A stretch of DNA of 48,621 nucleotides. It comes from Dokdonella sp. (lineage in GTDB: Bacteria > Pseudomonadota > Gammaproteobacteria > Xanthomonadales > Rhodanobacteraceae). The notes beneath the pieces were generated by a model. The model searched no databases. It saw only the letters and a program-made list of their open reading frames with translations, and was not told the DNA's origin. The stretch spans positions 1-48,621 of the forward strand of contig JADJQH010000004.1 of assembly GCA_016712865.1 (NCBI GenBank), written 5' to 3'. Position 1 is the stretch's first letter, and each line of letters begins with the position of its first letter. Made by a program: the position numbers and the translations under genes. Below, piece after piece: positions 44,340 through 48,621 of this stretch.

Positions 44340-46137
44340 GTGTTGGCGCGGGCAAGGGATCGCCCGCTGCCGGCGCATTGCCGTTGCCGGCCTGCTGGCG
44401 CTGGCCATGTCGGCCTGTTCGGTCAATCGCCAGCTGGCCCGCGAAGCCGACCTGATCGTCAAGGCGACGCAGCCGAGCACGCTGGATTGCGCGCGCGCGG
44501 ACCATTGCGCGATGGAATCGCCGTTGCGCGAACTGGCCGAAACCGCACGCACCCAGGGCAGCGCCGAGGATCCGGTGCATTTCGTCAACGTGCTGGAAAA
44601 CGGTGAAGACTCCCTGCTGCTGCGCATTCACCTGATTCGCGCCGCCCAGCGCAGCATCGACATCCAGACCTTCATCTGGGTCAACGACGACGCCGGGCGC
44701 CTGTTGCTCGACGAGTTGCTGGCCGCGGCCCGGCGTGGGGTGCGCGTGCGCGTGATCGCCGACCAGTTGTTTTCCCTGGAAGACACCGAGTTGCTGGCGC
44801 GCCTGGCCACCATCCACAGCAACTTCGAGGTGCGCATCTACAACCCGACCTTCCACAAGGCGGTGACCGAACCACTGGAATTCGCCGCCAGCATCCTGTG
44901 CTGTTTCACGCGCTTCAACCAGCGCATGCACAACAAGCTGTTCCTGGTTGATGGGCAGTTCGGCATTGCCGGAGGGCGCAACTACGAGAACCGCTACTTC
45001 GATTGGGATCGCGAGTTCGACTATCGTGATCGCGACGTGCTGGTATCCGGAGCGCACGCTGGTGCGGAGATGCAGGCCTCGTTCGAGAAGTTCTGGAATT
45101 ATCGCCGCGCGGCACCGCTGACCCGCCTCAACGACGTCAACCGGCGCCTGGTGGCCGAGGCCGATGAAGCGCATTCGCTGCCAGCGGCCACCCGCGGTAT
45201 CGATCCCATGCGGGTCGCCGCGTTGTCGGCGCGCGCCGGCAATGCCGCCGAGATCGATCGCCTTTTCGTCCGTAGCGCCCTGCGCGTTGCCGACGTCGAA
45301 TACTTTTCCGATCTTCCGGCCAAGCAGGACGGTGCCGACGAAGAAGACCAGCGCCTGAGCGAGCAGATTTCCGCGCTGATCAGCCAGGCGCATTCGCGCA
45401 TCGTCCTGCAAACGCCGTATCTCGTCATCAGCAAGCGCGCGCGCAAGATCTTCCGCGCGCTGCGCGAGCAAGCCACGCCACCGCAGATCCTGGTGTCCAC
45501 CAATTCACTGGCGGCTACCGATGCGTTCTATGTTTACGCTCTGTCGCACAAGTACAAGAAGCGCTATCTCAAGCTCGGTTTCCGCATCTACGAGTTCAAG
45601 CCGCATCCGGCCGATGCCGCGGAAATGTTCACCGACTATGCCGGGCTTTCCGGCGACGATCCGTCCGCCGAGGGCGTACGCGTCGGCATGCACGCAAAAT
45701 CCATCGTCATCGACGACCACACCACCCTGATTGGCTCGCACAATTTCGATCCGCGCTCCGACAACTACAACACCGAGTCCGGTTTCATCATCCACGATGC
45801 GCAGCTTGCGGCGCAGGTCAGTGCCGCCATCCTGCGCGACATGCAGCCGCAGAATTCCTGGACCATCGCCAAGCGTCCGCGCACCAACCTCCTGCACCGG
45901 ATCAACAACGCCATCAGCGATTTCTCCACCGTCCTGCCGCTGTTTGATTTCTGGCCGTTTCGCTACGCGACCAGCTACGAGCTCAATCCGGGCTGCCAGC
46001 CCTTGCCGCAGAACGACCCCCATTTCTACGACTGCTACACGGCGGTCGGGGACTTTCCCGGGATCGACATGCCGCTGAAATCCGTCTATACCCGCATCGT
46101 CACCGCCTTCGGTGCGGGAGCCGTAGGCATCCTCTGA
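44284..46137 (+). CDS. Phospholipase D / cardiolipin synthase-like lipoprotein
   Basis: This protein of about 617 residues has two PLD catalytic motifs: HNKLFLVDGQFGIAGGRN (about 218-235) and HAKSIVIDDHTTLIGSHN (about 476-493), both keeping His, Lys and Asp. The pair forms one active site that hydrolyses or transfers phosphodiester groups of phospholipids. A hydrophobic segment ending LAMSACSV looks like a lipoprotein signal, so the domain is probably periplasmic. Cardiolipin synthases are usually integral, so the substrate is open. The start is uncertain: ATG 44284 gives a 38-residue n-region and overlaps YceI, and no nearer ATG exists in frame. It is translated right after YceI and likely shares its transcript. 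Confidence 0.85.
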   Translation: MFTSTSTSTSPICQRRHRECWRGQGIARCRRIAVAGLLALAMSACSVNRQLAREADLIVKATQPSTLDCARADHCAMESPLRELAETARTQGSAEDPVHFVNVLENGEDSLLLRIHLIRAAQRSIDIQTFIWVNDDAGRLLLDELLAAARRGVRVRVIADQLFSLEDTELLARLATIHSNFEVRIYNPTFHKAVTEPLEFAASILCCFTRFNQRMHNKLFLVDGQFGIAGGRNYENRYFDWDREFDYRDRDVLVSGAHAGAEMQASFEKFWNYRRAAPLTRLNDVNRRLVAEADEAHSLPAATRGIDPMRVAALSARAGNAAEIDRLFVRSALRVADVEYFSDLPAKQDGADEEDQRLSEQISALISQAHSRIVLQTPYLVISKRARKIFRALREQATPPQILVSTNSLAATDAFYVYALSHKYKKRYLKLGFRIYEFKPHPADAAEMFTDYAGLSGDDPSAEGVRVGMHAKSIVIDDHTTLIGSHNFDPRSDNYNTESGFIIHDAQLAAQVSAAILRDMQPQNSWTIAKRPRTNLLHRINNAISDFSTVLPLFDFWPFRYATSYELNPGCQPLPQNDPHFYDCYTAVGDFPGIDMPLKSVYTRIVTAFGAGAVGIL

Positions 46138-46241
46138 GGCAGCCCCGCCACCGGCTTGGGCGTTTGGCGCATGCTGGCAATTGACGCGCAAACCGGCGCA
46201 CTCTAGTCTCAGCGACTTGAATTTCCCCGCGGAGTTGACCC

Positions 46242-46817
46242 ATGTCCCTGGACCTCACGATTCAACTGGACGACGAAGACCTCGAGCATTTCGTCCAGGC
46301 CATGCAGCGCGCCCAATCCAAGGCCAGCGGCTTGAGTGCCGAGGCGGTTGTCGCGGCAGCCTCCAAATTGCTGGTGAATGTGCCGACCGTGAAGATCCCG
46401 AATTTCGTCAAGGATCGCCTGGAAAAGCTCGACTCCATGATTCAACTGGTAGTCGACGAGGGCTACGCCCTGCCCGACGAAGATCGCACCCGCGTGCTGT
46501 CCTGCCTGGCTTATTTCGCCGATCCGCACGACATCATCCCCGACAGTGTTCCGGTCATCGGCTTCCTTGACGACGCCATCATGATCGAGCTGTGCGTTCG
46601 CGAATTGAAACCGGAAATCGATGCCTACGGCGATTTCACCCGCTACCGCCAGCAGGAAGCGACGCGCCGCGGCGTGGACGTGACCAGCCTCAAGACCCAT
46701 CGCGTGGACTGGCTGGAAACCCGCCGCCAGGAAGCACATGACTCCATGCGCAAACGCCGCCGTGAAGGCTATGGCGGTGGCGGCGGTTGGGCGCCTACCC
46801 TGTTCCGCATGCGCTAA
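46242..46817 (+). CDS. DUF1232 (YkvA-like) protein
   Basis: This 191-residue protein carries the DUF1232 core VLSCLAYFADPHDIIPDSVP (about 86-105) then VIGFLDDAIMIELCVREL, typically a short helix-turn-helix that in many members is membrane-associated. The N-terminal 80 residues are helical and acidic. The C-terminus is basic with a GYGGGGGWAPT run. Function is unknown. GGAG lies seven bases before ATG 46242. A REP-like hairpin starts at its stop codon. Confidence 0.88.
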   Translation: MSLDLTIQLDDEDLEHFVQAMQRAQSKASGLSAEAVVAAASKLLVNVPTVKIPNFVKDRLEKLDSMIQLVVDEGYALPDEDRTRVLSCLAYFADPHDIIPDSVPVIGFLDDAIMIELCVRELKPEIDAYGDFTRYRQQEATRRGVDVTSLKTHRVDWLETRRQEAHDSMRKRRREGYGGGGGWAPTLFRMR

Positions 46818-46929
46818 GGAAGGTCTGATCAAGTATTGTCGCGAGCAAGCTCGCTCCCACCATTGTTTGATTTTGTGGGAGCGAGCTTGCTCGCGACGAA
46901 TGAGTTCCGTACTTGTTCAGAGTTTCCCT
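46817..46929. repeat. REP-like hairpin element, family C copy 3
   Basis: Begins at the last base of the DUF1232 stop codon (TAA then GGAAG), just as copy 2 begins at the kinase stop. The inner arms GTCGCGAGCAAGCTCGCTCC and complement are conserved. The right end GTTTCCC is followed by TA. Confidence 0.85.
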
Positions 46930-46981
46930 AAGCACCAGGTACGGATTACGCATCGACCGATCCTTGCGCAACCAGACCCAA

Positions 46982-47013
46982 CGAAAAAGGCAGCCAGAAG
47001 GCTGCCTTTTTCG
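46982..47013. terminator. Bidirectional intrinsic terminator
   Basis: AAAAAGGCAGCC / GGCTGCCTTTTT with an AGAA loop: a GC stem flanked by A and T runs, so it ends transcription from both the DUF1232 side and the minus-strand gene to its right. It is the clearest rho-independent terminator in the window. Confidence 0.9.
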
Positions 47014-47031
47014 TTTTCGTGATACGGGTTT

Positions 47032-48621
47032 TCAGTTGCAGGAGAACGGCAACAGGTCCTGCGACATGCTCGACTGGCAGCGCCAGTTGCCACCGCCCTG
47101 GTAGCTCCACTCGATGCGTTCGATGCGCGCGGCGAAGGGGATGTCCGAGGACGAGGATAGGCGCACGGTGAGCGTGCACTCCGGAGTCACGCCGCCGAGC
47201 TGGATCGATTCGATCCAGGCATTGCTGGAGCTGCGCTCCTCGGTCGGACACTCGCCGCCGCCATCCACCGCGCCGGCAATTTCGGACTGGATCATGGACG
47301 CTTCCGTGAACACCGGGGTCAAACCATTGCGCACGGTCTCCTGCTCCTGCGCATCGGCGCCCGAGCTCATGCTGCTCGAATCACTCATGCCACCCATGTC
47401 CGGCATGCCGCTGCCTGACATGTCGGGCAGGCCACTGGACATCGACGAATCCTGCATCTGTGTGCCCGCCGCGCCAATGAGGCTGCCGATGAGCCAGGTG
47501 TAGCTCGCGAGCATGATGACCATGCACAGGATGGGCAGGCCATTGAGCACCCAGCCATACCACGGCATCGGCGGTCGCGCGGTCGGCAGTGGCTTGCCCG
47601 CCGAAACCTCGCGGAAGACCACGCAGGTGCTGGCCATCATGTCGTGCAAGGCCTGCTTGCGCCCGGTCCAGCCAGCCAGCATCCAGCCGATACCAAACGG
47701 AATGATGCCGGTGACAATCTTGCCGAAGAAGCGACCCGTTGCGCGCCCGAAGCGGATTCGTTCACCGCTGATATCGGTGACCTTGAGGCCCATGATGCGC
47801 TTGCCTGGCGTGGCCTGGCTGGCTCCGCTTTCGAATTTGGCGAAGTACAGCCAGGAGCCGACAATCGCGCCGATGTAGGCGAGAAAGTAGAGCGCAATGA
47901 TCAGGCCGCCCGGCCCTTCACCTGACATCGCCGCGCGGACACTCATGTACGCGAGCAGGCCGAAGACCAGCAGAAACGGAATCATGATGACGAATGAATC
48001 AACCGTGTAAGCCGCGAATCGCCTCCAGAATCCGGCATGCACGATGCCGCCTTCGGGCAATTGACCGCTGGCCATCGGACCGGTTTGCGCGGCAACGGCG
48101 GGACCAGGGTTTGCAGCCGACATGCGCATGGCGGGCGCGGCGGCGGGCGCTGCTGCTGCCGCAGCCGGTTGGGCCGGCGGCAGATCGGCACCGCGGATGG
48201 TGCTGAAGGCCACCGTGGCCTGCTGGTCGTAGTCGGGTGCGGCAGGCGACGCACCTGGTACGACGAAGGGCCGCCAGTTGGTGCTGCCGACTTCGGCTAC
48301 GCTGATGCTCGATGGCCAGGCACCACTGCGCACGCGATTGGCGACGAACGCCTGCGGCACCGGTCCGCGCGGCGTGCCGTCGACCAGCACGAACATGTTG
48401 CCTTCGCTGCCCATGGCAACCAGGTCGGTCACCGCACCGATGGTGGACGCGCCATCCTGCAGGTTGCGCAGCTTGCCGAGATCCTCGCTTTCCTTGATGG
48501 TGATCGGCGCCCGCGCAAGCAGGTCGCTGCGCAGTCGGTCGGGCTCCATCCGGAAGTAGCTGGCCAGGGCAGGCCAGACGGTGTTCGCATCGAAACCGGG
48601 CAGCGCTTCGCCGGTCAGTAC
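47032..48621 (-). CDS. RDD-family membrane protein with GYF_2 domain, 5' end outside window
   Basis: At least 529 residues are visible, with the frame open to the window edge. Visible N-terminal region: FDANTVWPALASYFRMEPDR, unrecognised. A GYF_2-like domain follows (FVLVDGTPRGPVPQAFVANR...GSTNWRPF), then a Pro/Ala linker. The RDD domain (GFWRRFAAYTVDSFVIMIPF, TPGKRIMGLKVTDISGERIR, GWTGRKQALHDMMASTCVVF) brings several membrane spans, another span follows (LNGLPILCMVIMLASYTWLI), and then a Ser/Met-rich stretch (SGLPDMSGSGMPDMGGM). The C-terminal part (about the last 110 residues) resembles a pilin-like minor domain with two Cys. RDD proteins are of varied and mostly unknown function. The start lies outside the window, so ATG 48549 should not be taken as the start. 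Confidence 0.85.
   Translation of the reverse strand, partial: VLTGEALPGFDANTVWPALASYFRMEPDRLRSDLLARAPITIKESEDLGKLRNLQDGASTIGAVTDLVAMGSEGNMFVLVDGTPRGPVPQAFVANRVRSGAWPSSISVAEVGSTNWRPFVVPGASPAAPDYDQQATVAFSTIRGADLPPAQPAAAAAAPAAAPAMRMSAANPGPAVAAQTGPMASGQLPEGGIVHAGFWRRFAAYTVDSFVIMIPFLLVFGLLAYMSVRAAMSGEGPGGLIIALYFLAYIGAIVGSWLYFAKFESGASQATPGKRIMGLKVTDISGERIRFGRATGRFFGKIVTGIIPFGIGWMLAGWTGRKQALHDMMASTCVVFREVSAGKPLPTARPPMPWYGWVLNGLPILCMVIMLASYTWLIGSLIGAAGTQMQDSSMSSGLPDMSGSGMPDMGGMSDSSSMSSGADAQEQETVRNGLTPVFTEASMIQSEIAGAVDGGGECPTEERSSSNAWIESIQLGGVTPECTLTVRLSSSSDIPFAARIERIEWSYQGGGNWRCQSSMSQDLLPFSCN

Overview
The window looks like a stretch of a GC-rich gammaproteobacterial chromosome, most likely from the Xanthomonadales/Lysobacterales. 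Four things point that way: a dihydrolipoyl dehydrogenase with its own N-terminal lipoyl domain, secreted proteins ending in an I-F-x-D-x-F-E tail, DUF2884, M48 and SixA genes, and many short palindromic repeats of the Pseudomonas/Xanthomonas type. This is a judgement from sequence reading, not from a search. No tRNA, rRNA, CRISPR array or replication origin was seen.

Left end (1-8.4 kb). A sigma factor (2471-3038) and a downstream Ser/Thr kinase with TPRs (to position 1) on the minus strand are both broken by several frameshifts, and so is the TrmY-like gene (3258-3880). A 186-bp tandem repeat follows. Then come intact pyruvate dehydrogenase E2 (aceF) and lipoyl-E3 (lpdA) genes without the E1 gene, and a small lipoprotein.

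8.4-20.2 kb. A large secreted subtilisin-like protease (8440-11740) is interrupted by one extra G in a G run. Next is an accessory zone: a PcfJ-like protein, an ISL3-type insertion sequence with identifiable ends and 8-bp target duplication, an AT-richer gene with a D...ExK nuclease-like signature, a tandem-AAA+ ATPase, a divergent WYL-domain regulator, and an antitoxin with a 14-residue toxin remnant beside a 354-bp non-autonomous element. The WYL/AAA+/nuclease-like set is the best candidate here for an undescribed defence or stress module.

20.2-33.6 kb. Housekeeping and accessory genes (ABC-F factor, glutathione transferase, DUF924, small secreted protein) are separated by dense repeats. 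Two large secreted proteins (25184-30522) follow that share the C-terminal tail with the protease. Then come a VOC protein and an intact Ser/Thr kinase with TPRs.

34-48.6 kb. DJ-1/PfpI protein, two-component system, DUF2884, Ste24-like protease, lipoprotein, DNA polymerase IV, PGPGW membrane protein, ParA-like ATPase, SixA, YceI, phospholipase-D-type lipoprotein, DUF1232 protein, and an RDD/GYF_2 membrane protein cut by the window end.

Repeats are a major theme. Two 164-bp miniature element families (A and B) and a 113-bp hairpin family (C) occur in two or three copies each, often touching stop or start codons. One B copy supplies the start codon and signal peptide of the YceI gene.
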